Positions 20,545 through 32,389 of a stretch of 49,447 nucleotides of DNA are shown here, one piece after another (positions within the stretch are counted from its first letter, which is position 1; every line of letters starts with the position of its first letter). The DNA comes from Oscillospiraceae bacterium (lineage in GTDB: Bacteria; Bacillota; Clostridia; TANB77; CAG-508). The notes under the pieces were generated by a model, which did no database searches, was not told the DNA's origin, and saw nothing but the letters and a program-made list of their open reading frames with translations. The stretch lies in NCBI GenBank assembly GCA_009785865.1, contig WQVL01000010.1:1-49447 (forward strand). Direction: 5' to 3'. A program made the translations under genes and the position numbers.

Positions 20545-22984
20545 TCATACTATTCGGTTAATATTTCCGCTCGTGTAGTCCTTTCCTTCCATTCTCTCGT
20601 AGTTTTTATGTTTTTGTATTATGTCGTTTATCTCGCTAATACTTTCATCTAATATATCAATCCTAACCCAGTCTACATCTAAATCTTCGCAATCTATTGA
20701 TGTTATCTTTGAATTGTAAATAAACATAGTACAACTATTTGAATCTGTATATATAGGAAACTGAAATCCCATTCTATCTTTCAAAATATATTTTCCTTTT
20801 TCGCATGCCTTGCTACAATTCTTCGGATTTCCTATAATACAATATTCAGAAGTCATAAGCAAAGCCCTTCCATATATTATCGCTTCCTTTGCAGAATTAC
20901 CAGAAATAGAGTTTATGCTGTCTTTATCTAATTCAGGTGATACTGTATATCTTTCAACTCCCATTTTCTCTAACTCTACTACTGAATTATTATTAAATAC
21001 ATTCATTGTATAATTTGCAACTAACTTTAAGTCCTTACTCTTGATAGTTTTCTCATCTTCCATCTTTCTAAGTAATTCTATGATAGACATATTTGAGACA
21101 ACAATTCCCTCAATCTTCTTAGTTCTTAAAACCTCTCCTATATGCTCTCTTATCAGTTTTTCATATGCACTCTTTGTTATTGCAGGCAAATAAATATATG
21201 CTCTAAAATTATCACATATATTTGTAACTGTTCCTTCATATTCATCATCTATAAAATATCTAAAAGGAATATATATATCATCTATACCTTTTATCAGTGC
21301 ATAATCTTTATTTTTATCTAGTCTACTTAGAAGCAAAGATATCCCCTGCTTTCTCCCCTCTATTTTAGACTTTTCACCTATTTTAGAATCACATGAACCT
21401 AAAGCTTCAGCTCCAAATTTAGATTCCTTAGAATCCCTTTTGAACTCATTAGCTATTTTTTCTTCTAGCTTAATTAATCCTTCTCTCCTTATTTCATTTA
21501 CACTACTAATAGGAACAAATACATCTTCATCCATATCTATCTTAATGCTTGAAACATTGAAAATCGTATTTCCTGTTTTAGATATTTGCTGAGAAATTCT
21601 TTCTAACTTAAGTTCAGTTCCAGCAGAGTCTGTACTTCCTGATAAGTTCTCACAAACCGCGCTTAAATATTCTATGGCTGTTTTTGTATCTACATCTTCA
21701 AACACTACTTTTGCCTGAGTTCCCTTTTTCAATTTCAATGTACAATTTACATCTCTTTTCATATTTTCCTTTGAATTTATATAGGTAATATCCTTGTTTA
21801 GCTTAAGCGACACTGTCTTATATATCTTGTCTCCTGATTTTATCCTTCCTTTGATTCTTCCGGATCGTGATTGCTTGTCCTTTTTTTGCTACTTTAATAT
21901 TTTGATCATTCTCCATAAGTTCAGAAATTTTACAAGAACTTTCTCCTATCGCAACGCTGTCTCCTAATTCTATTTCCTTTTCCGTTTTAAACTTAACATA
22001 CCCTTTGTTTGGGTTATATGCATGCACTTCTCCGTACTAAAAGTCCAGTATGATTTGGCCTTTCTTTATATATCATCTCTTTTCCTAATTTTCCTTTTAA
22101 GTACCCTGTACTTCCGTGCACCTCTATTAAATATCTGCAGCAATATCTCTCTATCAGTTTCGTCCACAATATATTCTTGATCGCTATATGCTAAATCTAT
22201 ATATTTTCTATATATTCTAGTTACAATCCCGTGTGTATTCTGGAGATTTCATTCTCCCCTCTAACTTTAGTGATGTTACTCCTGTTTTTATTAGCTCAGG
22301 AAGTATATCTAAAGTAACTACATCTTTCGGGCTAAGTATATATCCTTTATCTAAACATCTGTCATCTGAAGTATTAATAAGTTCATACGGCAGTCTGCAT
22401 GTTCCTGCACATCCACCTCTATTTCCGCTTCTGCCACCTATCATGCTACTCATTAGACATTGTCCTGAATATGAAACACAAAGAGCTCCATGAGCAAAAA
22501 CTTCTATTTCTGTTTTTGTATTCTCACAAATATTTTGTATTTCTTCTAAGGGCAACTCACGTGCTAAAACAACTCGTTTAATACCAGCCTTTTCTAAAAC
22601 CTTCACACCATTTAAATTATGTACGGTCATTTGTGTGCTAGCATGAATCTCTAAATCAGGAAATACCTCTAATACTTTCTCCGCCAATCCCAGATCTTGT
22701 ACTATTACGCTATCAATTCCTGCCATATATGCGGACTTTAATGTCTCTAATACTTCTTTCATTTCTTCATTTTTAATTAATGTGTTCAATGTAAGAAATG
22801 TTTTTACTTTTCTTAATTTCGCATACGTAATTGCTTTTATTAATTCTTCATTTCCAAAATTCTGGCTATTAATTCTTGCATTAAACTTGTTTGCACCAAA
22901 GTATACACTATCCGCCCCATTCTGTACGGCAGCAACTAAGCTCTCAAAATCTCCAGCAGGTGATAAAAGTTCTACTTTTTTCAT
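20545..22984 (-). CDS. U32-family peptidase / tRNA hydroxylation-type protein
   Basis: 811 residues when four CGG sites are decoded: 22231..22229, 22116..22114, 22034..22032 and 21862..21860. It begins MKKVELLSPAGDFESL, the typical U32 start, with the Cys-rich cluster (SGQCLMSSMIGGRSGNRGGC) and the KLEGRMKSPEY signature. The region after the first shift carries the linker TGLLVGEVHAY and IGRIKGRIKSGDK, and the rest is the long C-terminal half found in large clostridial U32 proteins. In the standard code it falls into fragments of 255, about 70 and 422 residues plus one fragment not callable. U32 proteins include collagenase-like peptidases and tRNA-modifying enzymes; which applies here cannot be told. 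Confidence 0.9.
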
Positions 22985-23038
22985 TGTTCTTCTCCTATTT
23001 ATATATTATTTTATATGTTGCAAAATTCAGGGCTACCC

Positions 23039-23067
23039 TTGACACAAAGCCTAAAAATGTTTATAAT
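23039..23067 (+). promoter_or_regulatory. Sigma-A-type promoter of the small antisense RNA
   Basis: TTGACA (23039-23044), exact 17-nt spacer, TATAAT (23062-23067): a perfect consensus pair with no protein gene behind it. Confidence 0.85.
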
Positions 23068-23073
23068 TAAAGA

Positions 23074-23154
23074 AGATAGGAAACCACAAGAACGTGGTTG
23101 CCACATATGTGTTTAAAATGCATTCCGCTGGCAAGAGCAAGAATGCGTTTTTTT
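23074..23154 (+). ncRNA. Small RNA, putative antitoxin of a type I module
   Basis: About 80 nt from the consensus promoter to a terminator hairpin (GCATTC/GAATGC, 23120-23146) and T-run (23148-23154). An upstream hairpin AACCAC/GTGGTT (about 23081-23099) is visible. It converges on and overlaps the 3' end of the small membrane-peptide gene on the other strand, the layout of txpA/RatA-like and bsrG/SR4-like type I modules. No ORF of note inside. Confidence 0.7.
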
Positions 23155-23269
23155 ATTTACTCAAAATCATTACTGCAATAGCAACAATTAAGGCAAATGC
23201 TATAATAGATACTCCTACTAATCCAAAGAAAAGTATATAGGCTATTAATAATAATGCTTCATCTATCAT
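23153..23269 (-). CDS. 38-residue hydrophobic peptide, candidate type I toxin
   Basis: ATG 23269 follows GGAGGTG at 8 nt. The peptide is almost entirely one transmembrane helix (LLLIAYILFFGLVGVS...) ending in Lys, with a Asp-Glu near the N-terminus. In the mRNA leader, GCCACCT (about 23298-23292) is complementary to the Shine-Dalgarno AGGTGG, so the ribosome binding site can be sequestered. Size, helix, antisense RNA and SD masking together fit a type I toxin; toxicity is inference. A plain small membrane protein is the alternative. Confidence 0.65.
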   Translation of the reverse strand: MIDEALLLIAYILFFGLVGVSIIAFALIVAIAVMILSK

Positions 23270-23334
23270 ATGCACCACCTCCAATCTATGTAGGTGGCAA
23301 ATTCACATTTCTGCTTCTCCATATCTTCCTACAA

Positions 23335-23363
23335 AATATATCAAACTTCATTATTTAAGTCAA
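23335..23363 (-). promoter_or_regulatory. Promoter of the small membrane peptide
   Basis: -35 TTGACT (23363..23358), 17-nt spacer, -10 TATATT (23340..23335), minus strand. Confidence 0.7.
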
Positions 23364-23476
23364 TATTCTTTGTCATTTTTACAACTTTTATTAGCCCTAT
23401 TGACTGACTCTGTAGTATATTGATTTTTTCCATATATTATGATATTGTTTTGCTAGTTAATAGGAGGAAAGATCGT

Positions 23477-24207
23477 ATGGCAATTTATACACATGACTGT
23501 TTTGTAGAGATAAGTGATATAGACGATAATCTTGTATTATCCAACTATGGATTCTTAAGATTATTCCAAGAAACTGCTGGTAAAGCATCAGCTAGTGTAC
23601 GGGTATGGTCCAGCTAACATGAGAGAAACTAAATATGCATGGATTCTTCTTAATTGGAAGCTTAAGGTTTTCTCTAGACCTGCATGGAATGAGAAAATAA
23701 CTATTAAGACTTGGCCAAGAGCTTTTAATAGATGTTACTCATATAGAGATCTAGAAATGTATGATGAAGATGGTAATTTAGTTGCAATAGCTGCTTCAAG
23801 ATGGACTTTAGTAAGTTTAGAAACCAATAGCATCTGTAAAGTTCCACCTGAAATGGCAGAAAAATATTCCATGTTTGATAAAAGTCTATTTGAAGAACCT
23901 GTTTTTAACAAATTACATGAACCTGAAAGCTCCAAATTAAAATTTGAACAAATAGCAGGAAGAAGAGATATCGATACAAATAGACATGTAAACAACATAT
24001 CTTATATATCTTATGCTTATGAAGCTCTGCCACAAGAAGTATATGACCGGTGTTCCTTTTGAAAATATGGAGGTAGCTTATAAGCATGAGGCTAAATTGG
24101 GTGATGCCATTTCATGTTTCTATTCTAAATCTGAAAATAATGAACACATTGTTACAGTAAAAAACAAAGAAACAAATGTGGTACATGCAATTATAAAGTT
24201 ATATTAA
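23477..24207 (+). CDS. Acyl-ACP thioesterase
   Basis: 242 residues once two CGG sites are decoded (23600-23602 and 24048-24050). It releases fatty acids from acyl carrier protein. Two hotdog domains are visible; RDIDTNRHVNN in the second is the family hallmark and MAIYTHDCFVEISDID the usual start. Site one restores SASVGYGPANMRETKYAW, site two VYDGVPFENMEVAYKHE. Start ATG 23477 lies after AGGAGG. It is one of few plus-strand genes with shift sites, showing the effect is not strand-dependent. It is convergent with purL. Confidence 0.92.
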
Positions 24208-24245
24208 CTAAAAGCACTCAGGAAAACCTGAGTGCTTTTAGTTAA
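24204..24245. terminator. Bidirectional terminator between thioesterase and purL
   Basis: AACTAAAAGCACTCAGG and its complement around AAAA, flanked by A/T runs in both directions. Confidence 0.85.
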
Positions 24246-24274
24246 TCATTCTTTAATCATATTCAATCATATTT

Positions 24275-27200
24275 TTATTTAAAATATTCTATTCCTGATT
24301 CAAATAGTTTAGTGTCTACATTTCCTAATACGTTTTTAACATTTCCTCTATACGTTCTTTCTGGATGTGTCATTGTCCCTAGTATCCTACCATCCTTGCT
24401 TGTTACACTTTCTATTGCATATATAGAATTACCTGCATTGTTCTGGATGTCATATGTTGCATTTCCTTTCTCATCCACATATTGAGTAGCTATCTGCCCA
24501 TTTGCTATTAACTCTTTTAACACCTCTTCACTTGCAACAAATCTCCCATTTGCATTGGCTACTGGAACTAAGAACTCATCTCCTAGGTTTACTTTGCTTA
24601 ACCATGGTGATAATTTTGATGTTACTTTTGTCCTAACAAATCTGCTTTGACTACTGCCAATTGCATTCATGGCTATTGTTGGCATGCTTTCATCCATATC
24701 TCTAATTTCACCATATGGTATTAATCCTAATCTTATTAATGCTTGGAATCCATTACATATACCTAGTATTAATCCATTTTTTTCGTTTAGATGAGCATGT
24801 ACTGCTGCTTTTATTTGTGGTTTTCTAAACACTGTTCCTATAAATTTCGCTGGTCCATCTGGTTCATCTCCACTACTTGAGCCTCCTGGGAAGATAATTA
24901 TGTGCGCTTCTCTAATTGCTTTTTCATATGCTAGAACACTTTCCTCTATATCTTGCCCTGTTAAGTTCTTAAATACCACTACATTTGGAATTCCGCCTGC
25001 ATCGTGGACAGCTTTCGCCACATCATACTCTGTGTTTGTTCCCGGAAATACTGGTATAAATACTACTGGCTTATCCACTTTCTGCACTGGCGTCGCACTA
25101 CATGTCTTATCTGATACAATATTCGCTACTTCCCCTTCTTTAGCTGTTTTTGAAACTACAGGGAATATCTTTTCTAATGGTTTCTCCCATACCTTAATTA
25201 ATTCTTCTAAATCTAATGCTTCTCCACTAGGTAATATCATCTTTGGTTCTTCAGTAGTTACACCTAGTTCTGTGCATTTTTTTACTCCATTTGTCGAATT
25301 GCAAATACATCCAACATCTTCTTTAAGCTCAATTACGAAAGAACCAAACATAGGATTAAATAGTGAAACATCATTTGTAAATTTAAATCCAAGCTTGTTC
25401 CCTACTGCAGCTTTAAACACTACATCTAAAACACCATGTTGTCTTATGCTATTACATGATAATACTTTCCCTTCACTTATTGCTTTATGAATTATTTCAT
25501 AATTCTCTTTCAAGTCTTCTAAGTCTGGTAAAAAATCCTCTGTTAGTTTAGTTCTTAATAAGACTACTTTAGATCCTGATTTTTTAAACTCGTTAGAAAC
25601 TACTTTATTTGTATCAACTACACCTACACAGAATGTTACTAGAGTAGGAGGCACATCTATATCATTATATGTACCTGACATGCTGTCTTTTCCTCCTATA
25701 GCAGCAATTCCAAGTTCTTTTTGAATATAGTAAGTTCCTAATAATGCTGCAAAAGGTTTCCCCCATTTTTCAGGGTTTGTCCCTAATCTTTCAAAATATT
25801 CTTGCAGTGTAAACCATGCTTTGTTGTAATCTCCACCGACAAGCAACATATTTTGATACTGCGTCTATATTGCTGAACACCGCTCCATGGAATGGACTTA
25901 TTTCAGACAAATATGGATCATATCCATATGACATTATTGTTCCTGAATCCGTATGACCTTTTAATGTAGGTATTTTTGCACACATTGCTTCAATTGGAGT
26001 TAATTGATGTTTCCCTCCAAGTGGCATAAACACTGTCCCTGCGCCTACTGTACTATCAAATCTCTCTACTAACCCTCTTTGCGAACAGCATTTTAGCGAC
26101 GAAAGTCTTTTCTTGAATTCTTCTGCTTGTCCTCCACTTATTCTACTCTCAAAATATTCTTTTACTCCTGTAGGTTCTGCCACTTTAACAGCTGCTGTTT
26201 TCATTGTTCCATTTGTATCTAAAAATTCCCTTGATATATCTACAATTGTTTTTCCTCTCCAATGCATTCTTACTCTAGCTACTTCTGTAACAGTAGCTAC
26301 AACTGACGATTCTAGATTTTCTTCTTCAGCTAGTTTTTGAAACCTTTCTACATCTTCAGCCTCTATAACAATTGCCATTCTTTCTTGAGATTCTGATATT
26401 GCAATTTCTGTTCCGTCTAATCCCGGATACTTTGTAGGCACTTTATCTAAGTTTATTTCTAATCCATCTGCTAGCTCTCCAATCGCTACTGATACACCAC
26501 CTGCACCAAAATCATTACATCTCTTTATCAATTTAGTAGCTTCACTATTTCTAAAAAGTCTTACAATTTTTCTTTCTTCTGGAGCATTTCCTACTTGTAC
26601 ATCAGCACTACACTCTGTTAATGCTTCAACACTTTGAACCTTTGAAGAACCAGTTGCAGCTCCACATCCATCTCGCCCTGTTCTTGCTCCTAATAGTATT
26701 ATTTTGTCTCCAGGCGACGGCACTCCTCTAACAACATTTTCCTTTGGAGCTGCTGCTATTAAAGCTCCTAACTCCATTCTTTTTGCAACATAATTTGGAT
26801 GATATATTTCTGCTATTTGCCCTGACGCTAACCCTATTTGAGCACCATATGAACTATATCCTTTTGCTGCAGTAGTAGTTATTGTCTTTTGAGGCAGTTT
26901 ATTAGGCATAGTATCTTCTATCGGTGTTGTAGGATCGCCTGAACCTGTTATTCTCATCGCTTGATATACATATGATCTCCCTGATAATGGGTCCCTTATA
27001 GCTCCACCTAAGCAAGTATTTGCTCCACCAAAAGGCTCTATTTCTGTTGGATGATTATGCGTTTCATTCTTGAACATTACTAAGTATTCTTCTGGCTTTC
27101 CATCAACTAAAATTTCTGCTTTTATACTACATGCATTTACTTCTTCTGATTCATCTAAATCTTTTAAAGCTCCTCTTTTCTTAAGCTCTTTTACTATTAT

Positions 27201-28038
27201 CGTAGCTATATCCATCAGAGAAACGTCTTTTGCTTTCTTGTTATCATATACAAACTCTCTCGACTTTATATAGTCTGCATATATATCTTGTAATAGATCC
27301 CAACTAATATCTACTTTCTCTAATTTTGTTAAGAAAGTAGTATGACGACAATGATCTGACCAATATGTATCTATCATTTTCATTTCAGTTACTGTTGGGT
27401 CTCTCTTTTCTTCATCTCTAAAATATTTCTGGCAAAATTGTAAATCTTGTGCATCCATTCCAAGTCCATATTCGTTAGAATATTGTTCTACCACACTTGG
27501 GTCCGTAAAATCTGCCTCAATAAATCCTTGTACACTTTTTACATCTTCTGCCGTTTCTGTACCAACTTCTAGTTTCTCTGGTTTTTCTAAAGAACATTCT
27601 CTTTGATTTATAGAATTGATTAAATATTTTTTAATTTTAGCTACATCTGAATCTGAGATGTTCCCTTTCAAAATATATATAGTTGCATGCTCACTAATTG
27701 GTCTTTCATCTTCCTCTGTTAGCAACCCGCAAACATTCTGATAAAGAATATTCTCTTTGATCAAATTGCCCTGGTAAATATTCTACTGCAAACACAGCAT
27801 CACTTTTTTCAAATACGTATTCTTCTTCAAAACATAGTTCTACTTGTGGCTCAGAAAAAATTGTATGTTTTGCTTTGTCTAATACCTCATCCGAAATTCC
27901 CATAACATCGTATCTATTCAGCAATACAACATCTTCTAAATTTTCTATTTTTAAGCTCTCTTTTAAATCTTCTAGTAACTGTTTTGATTCTATATCAAAT
28001 CCTGGTTTCTTTTGTGTGTAAATACGTTTTACTTGCAT
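24275..28038 (-). CDS. purL: Phosphoribosylformylglycinamidine synthase (single-chain)
   Basis: 1,253 residues after two CGG sites (27729..27727, 25838..25836) are decoded, the usual size of single-chain clostridial FGAM synthase. It converts FGAR plus glutamine to FGAM in purine synthesis. Visible are DTYWSDHCRHTTF, the ATP region FKNETHNHPTEIEPFGGA, and a C-terminal class I glutamine amidotransferase with FPGTNTEYD, GICNGFQ and the catalytic THPE. Site two restores VACGGDYNKAWFTLQEYF, where the glycine pair is characteristic. The standard code gives three overlapping pieces. It is downstream of purM. Confidence 0.95.
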
Positions 28039-28084
28039 AATCTTCCTCCCATTTATAAATTCTATAGTTAAACTACAATAGCTA

Positions 28085-29113
28085 CTATATAATTTCTACT
28101 TCTCCATTTCCTGCTGTAACTTTTCCAATGATATATGCTTTTTCTCCTTGTTCATTCAATATCTCTACTGCTTTGTCTGCATCCTCTTCAGCTACAATTA
28201 GTGCCATTCCTATTCCCATATTGAATGTACCATACATATCTTTTTCAGGAACATTCCCTTTTTCTTGTAATAGCTTAAAGATGTTCAATACTGGATATGA
28301 CTCTTTTTGAACTTCTAGTGACACACCTTCTCTTAACATTCTTGGTAAGTTTTCGTAAAATCCTCCTCCTGTCACGTGAGATATTCCTTTAACTTCAATT
28401 TGTCTTAGTAGTTCAAGCATTGGTTTTACATATATTTTTGTAGGGGTCAAAAGTTCTTCCCCTAACGTCTTCCCTAGTCCTTCTACATATTGATTTAAGT
28501 TTTCTTTATTCACTTCGAAAACTTTTCTGACTAATGAAAACCCATTTGAATGTACTCCGGACGAAGCTATTCCTATTAGTTTGTCTCCTACGTTTATTGT
28601 GCTGCTATCTATTATGTCCTTTTTATCTACCATTCCAACTGCGAATCCTGCTAAATCATATTCACCTTCTGGATAAAATCCCGGCATTTCTGCTGTCTCT
28701 CCACCTACTAAACTACATTCTGCCATTTTACATCCATCTGCTATTCCTTCCACAATATCTGCTACTTTTTCTGGTATGTTTTTCCCAAGCGCTAAATAAT
28801 CTAAAAAGAACATTGGCTTAGCCCCTGCGCAAATAATATCATTTACACACATTGCTACACAATCTTGCCCTATTGTATTATGCTTGTCCATTAAAAAAGC
28901 CAGCTTTAGTTTTGTCCCTACTCCATCTGTTCCAGATACTAAAACCGGTTCACTTATACCTTCCATATTTGGTGCATAAAGTCCTCCAAATCCGCCTATG
29001 TCAGTTAAAACTCCTTTGTCATGAGTGCTTTGTACGCTCTTTTTAATTAGCTCAACTGATTTATATCCTGCTGTCACATCAACGCCCGCTTCTTTATAGC
29101 TGCTTACTTCCAC
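28085..29113 (-). CDS. purM: Phosphoribosylformylglycinamidine cyclo-ligase
   Basis: 342 residues; closes the imidazole ring to give AIR, the step after Pur[13 protein letters not shown] at the start, the [12 protein letters not shown] loop and the [12 protein letters not shown] block match PurM. GTG start at 29113 behind AGAGGGG. It is intact; five CGG trinucleotides inspected are all out of frame. Promoter TTTACA-N17-TATAAT at 29177..29149. Confidence 0.95.
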   Translation of the reverse strand: MEVSSYKEAGVDVTAGYKSVELIKKSVQSTHDKGVLTDIGGFGGLYAPNMEGISEPVLVSGTDGVGTKLKLAFLMDKHNTIGQDCVAMCVNDIICAGAKPMFFLDYLALGKNIPEKVADIVEGIADGCKMAECSLVGGETAEMPGFYPEGEYDLAGFAVGMVDKKDIIDSSTINVGDKLIGIASSGVHSNGFSLVRKVFEVNKENLNQYVEGLGKTLGEELLTPTKIYVKPMLELLRQIEVKGISHVTGGGFYENLPRMLREGVSLEVQKESYPVLNIFKLLQEKGNVPEKDMYGTFNMGIGMALIVAEEDADKAVEILNEQGEKAYIIGKVTAGNGEVEII

Positions 29114-29148
29114 TACAAATCCCCTCTTTTCTCATTTTTTACTATAAT

Positions 29149-29177
29149 ATTATATTATATTTTTTAACTATTGTAAA
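29149..29177 (-). promoter_or_regulatory. purM-purL promoter
   Basis: -35 TTTACA (29177..29172), 17 nt, -10 TATAAT (29154..29149). No guanine riboswitch was recognised in the short leader. Confidence 0.6.
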
Positions 29178-29202
29178 TATTTTTTCTGCATGTTTCTGCA
29201 CA

Positions 29203-29228
29203 AAAAGAACGAGCCCTAAGCCCGTCCC
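29203..29228 (-). terminator. Terminator after the dockerin-cohesin pair
   Basis: ACGGGC-TTAG-GGCTCGT hairpin with one G-U pair, followed by TCTTTTTG on the minus strand. Confidence 0.65.
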
Positions 29229-29264
29229 CCTTATATTACATTATATAATTCTTTATGCCGTCTC

Positions 29265-30072
29265 TTACCCTTTCCATTCTCTCCACTCTCTCCATTTTTC
29301 TGCATTCACAGGAGCCAAGACAACTTTATAAATAGCAAATCCTGATATTGCAATTACTGATAACATCACTGCTATTACATATTGGAACATCGCTACTCCA
29401 TCGCCAGTAGGCACAACTTCTGCTCCTTTAGTGCCATCTGTACCTCCTGTAGTACCTCCGCCTCCACTAGCAGTTCCTCCACCAGTAGTTCCTCCACTTC
29501 CAGGTGGATCTTTCTCATGATTGTTGTTTTGATTGTTATTCTGGTTGTTATTCTGATTGTTGTTTTGGTTGTCATTGCTTTGAGCTTCTATCACTATAGT
29601 TATTGATGTATCGCTTGCTGTAATGTTCTCTGTACCATTTGATCCTTCTATATTTCTAATGTTTATTGTAGCATTCCCCAAAGGAGCATCTTCCCTCACT
29701 GTAAAGGTCAATGTCGCTATATCAGTATTCGCACTAACACCGGTTGCATTATCTATTGTCAATCTCCTACCCCAAAGCGTATCAAAACCATTTAAACCTT
29801 GTACTGAACTTGTTATATTATTATTGCTGCGTTCTACTGTTAATCTTGTTTCATCAAATTCTACATCTGCGACAATAACATTAATTCCATTCGCAGCACC
29901 ACCTATGTTAGCTAAATCACTTAAACTTATCGTAACTGTAACTTCTTCACCTCGTCTAGCTGTTTGTGCTCCTCTTGCTTCGAGTCTATAGCTTCCGTGC
30001 TGCATATACACTTAATGCCCACACAGTCATTAGTAATATTATGATTATTCCTATTCTTACTATTACTTTCAT
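29265..30072 (-). CDS. Membrane-anchored cohesin-domain protein
   Basis: 268 residues. ATG 30072 starts 3 nt after the upstream gene. It has a signal peptide (1-25), one cohesin-type beta domain (about 30-165), a Gln/Asn repeat and Gly/Thr linker, then VVPTGD (possible sortase-like motif), a transmembrane helix and a basic tail. CGG at 29997..29995 sits exactly after the signal peptide Ala-Ala; without bypass the signal peptide and the exported domain are in different frames. Cohesins bind dockerins, and the adjacent upstream gene ends in a dockerin, so the pair probably interacts at the cell surface. Confidence 0.8.
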
Positions 30073-30075
30073 CAA

Positions 30076-32098
30076 CTATCCTCCTATAAACTCTATTTCT
30101 GATAAATGTCTTCTTACTCTTAATAGATCTGTTAATGTAATTTGCCCATTTGTTGTTAATTCACCGGCTTTTCTATATACACTTGTCAGTGTTTCTAATC
30201 CTGCCATATGTCTCCTTAGTATAGATAAATCTGTCGGAGTAATTCTTCCGTCCCCGTCAAAGTCACCCATTACTACCAATATGTAATCTTTTCCGTCTAC
30301 TGATAATATCATCCCTGTTCCTACTAATGCCACTCCTGTTATTGCTTCATCATTCTTATTGTACAATGTCAAATCAACCACTACTGGCCCTCCATCATGT
30401 TTTCTCAGCTCATATTGTGATACTAAATCTACATTTTCTAAAAAGTTTGCAACCGTGGTGTTTGGAGTTATCTTTCTTACATATTCATCATCTATATCAT
30501 ACACTTCTGATGTTAGCTTTCTCCCAATTCTAAACCCTTGCACTATAAGCGTCTCATTCCCCACATTATCTACGACTCTTACATGTAAGTATCTTCCTTC
30601 CCCTGGCATCAACAGGCTTCCAATCGGTCCTGTATATTCAATCCATGTAGACGGAAGACTATCACTCACACCTAGCCATCCATATTCTATTTTTGATACT
30701 CCACTATGTTCATCTGTTGCTATAATTTCTAGAGTCAATCCATCTATTGCAAACTCTATTTCCGGTACATCTAAATCTACTCTTGCATTTCTACTTACTA
30801 TCCCTGATACTTCTCCTTCTATAACACCTATGGCTCTTGCACTTACTAGCATTGTTCCTGTGGTGTTTAATGCAACACGATCTGTATTTAGCCCAATAGT
30901 TTCCCAATTGCCATCTCCTAATCTAACTTCATATCTAAGAACATCTTGAGGATCATTGTGTTCATCTGTGATTCTAAAAGACACTTCCCCTCTTGTCCAC
31001 TCTTCTGACATAACAATTGTTGGTCTTCTAAGATTTGAAATCACAAACGGTATTTCTATAAATTCACTTGGGTTCCCTTGCCTATTAAGTGCCCATATTT
31101 GAATTGTATGATTGCCAGATGGTAAGTTACATGAAGATAAATCTATTTCAAATTCTTTTGCCGTATCAAGATCAGTAATTCTTCCCGGTAATTGTTGTTC
31201 TGCTCCGCCATTTAAACTATAAAATATACTAACTTCCGGATTTTGATTATTATCCGAAACAAGTGCCCTTACTACTACATCTGTAGACTCAAATGATTCT
31301 ACCGTATTGTTAATTCTTGTAACAACCGGAATCTCTGCTACCTCTCCCATACCTATAATTACAGAAAATATTGCAGTTTCTCCTGCTCCGATTGTTCTGT
31401 CAGTCCAAGAAAATGCAAATGAAGCTCCTTGAGCGCCTGTACCTTGATAATTTTGAACTGTATTATTTGTAAAAATCATAGTATTATGGAGCCATTCATC
31501 AGAGAAAAAGCTTCCTATCCATAAATTATCAATCGGGGTAGTTATTCCCGGAGCATTTCTGCCGAAAAAATTAAATTGCATATTGCCAATTGGCTCTCTA
31601 ATCGCCACTCCTCTATTACTTTCAAGCCTCACTGCCATTACCTCTCTCGAAGCATCATTTCCGACTTGTGAATCTGCTCTGGCTCCTAAGTTTATTCTTC
31701 TGCTTGCACTATTTGTATTTTCTACAGTATAAATTATTCTTACAAACCTTCCTTCGTTTATAAAATCTGCATCAATTGACACTATTACTCCATCTTCTTC
31801 AACGGCCAACATGCCCGCTAAATTACCGCCAATCACTATATTCGACTTGCACTACATCTCCATTTTCTACTTGTATAAAAGTTTCATACGGATTTGTACC
31901 CCACGTTGTTTGCTGCCATTCTCCATTTATTTGCCCTTCTATTCTAAATCCACGCCATCCGTCAAGTCTATACCTCATTATCCCATTCGATATCCATTCA
32001 GCTGTAGAAATAGTGGGATATACAATCGTTAATAGAAACATCAGGATTAACAACACACTTGTTGCTTTCTTCATTCTTCTCTCCAATACTTTTCTCAT
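30076..32098 (-). CDS. Secreted dockerin-bearing multidomain protein
   Basis: 673 residues after CGG 31828..31826 is decoded (VEYSDWGGNLAGML). Start is ATG 32098 after GGAGG, with a signal peptide at about 10-33. The middle is beta-rich with Ig/Big-like modules. The C-terminus is a type I dockerin: two Ca-binding repeats around GDFDGDGRITPTDLSILRRH and NGQITLTDLLRVRRHL. No catalytic domain is evident. It is translationally coupled to the cohesin gene. Confidence 0.82.
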
Positions 32099-32330
32099 CT
32101 CTTTCCTCCCATTTTGGACATAATCTCATTAATTTAAGTCTACTTTCTTTAAAAAGCAATTTCAATAGCCCGAAATTTTGCTGTCTCTCTTCCCTCTGCG
32201 GGCACACAATTCTTTTGATTTATTACGTTTTTCCTACAAGTTTGTTACACATTTCGATGTTTTTTCCCTCTTTGCATTGCTTTTTTATCCTCGGAGCTTA
32301 GGGTACAATCATTTTTACCTGTTTTCCATA

Positions 32331-32367
32331 AAAAAATAACCATCACATAAATGTCTTATGTTGGTTA
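32331..32367 (-). terminator. Terminator after trmB
   Basis: GTAACCAACATAA / TTATGTGATGGTTAT stem followed by TTTTTTT on the minus strand. Between it and 32098 (about 230 nt) is the leader of the dockerin gene, in which I recognise no further element. Confidence 0.75.
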
Positions 32368-32389
32368 CTTTTCTGTTCAACTCTCACTT

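Noticed and set aside
24275-28038. purL and other genes as pseudogenes or assembly indels
   Set aside because: All breaks follow one codon-phased rule and both halves stay conserved; random decay would also give stops, deletions and other indels.
32100-32330. Third copy of the surface-protein leader before the dockerin gene
   Set aside because: A few short matches only; not colinear enough to support.
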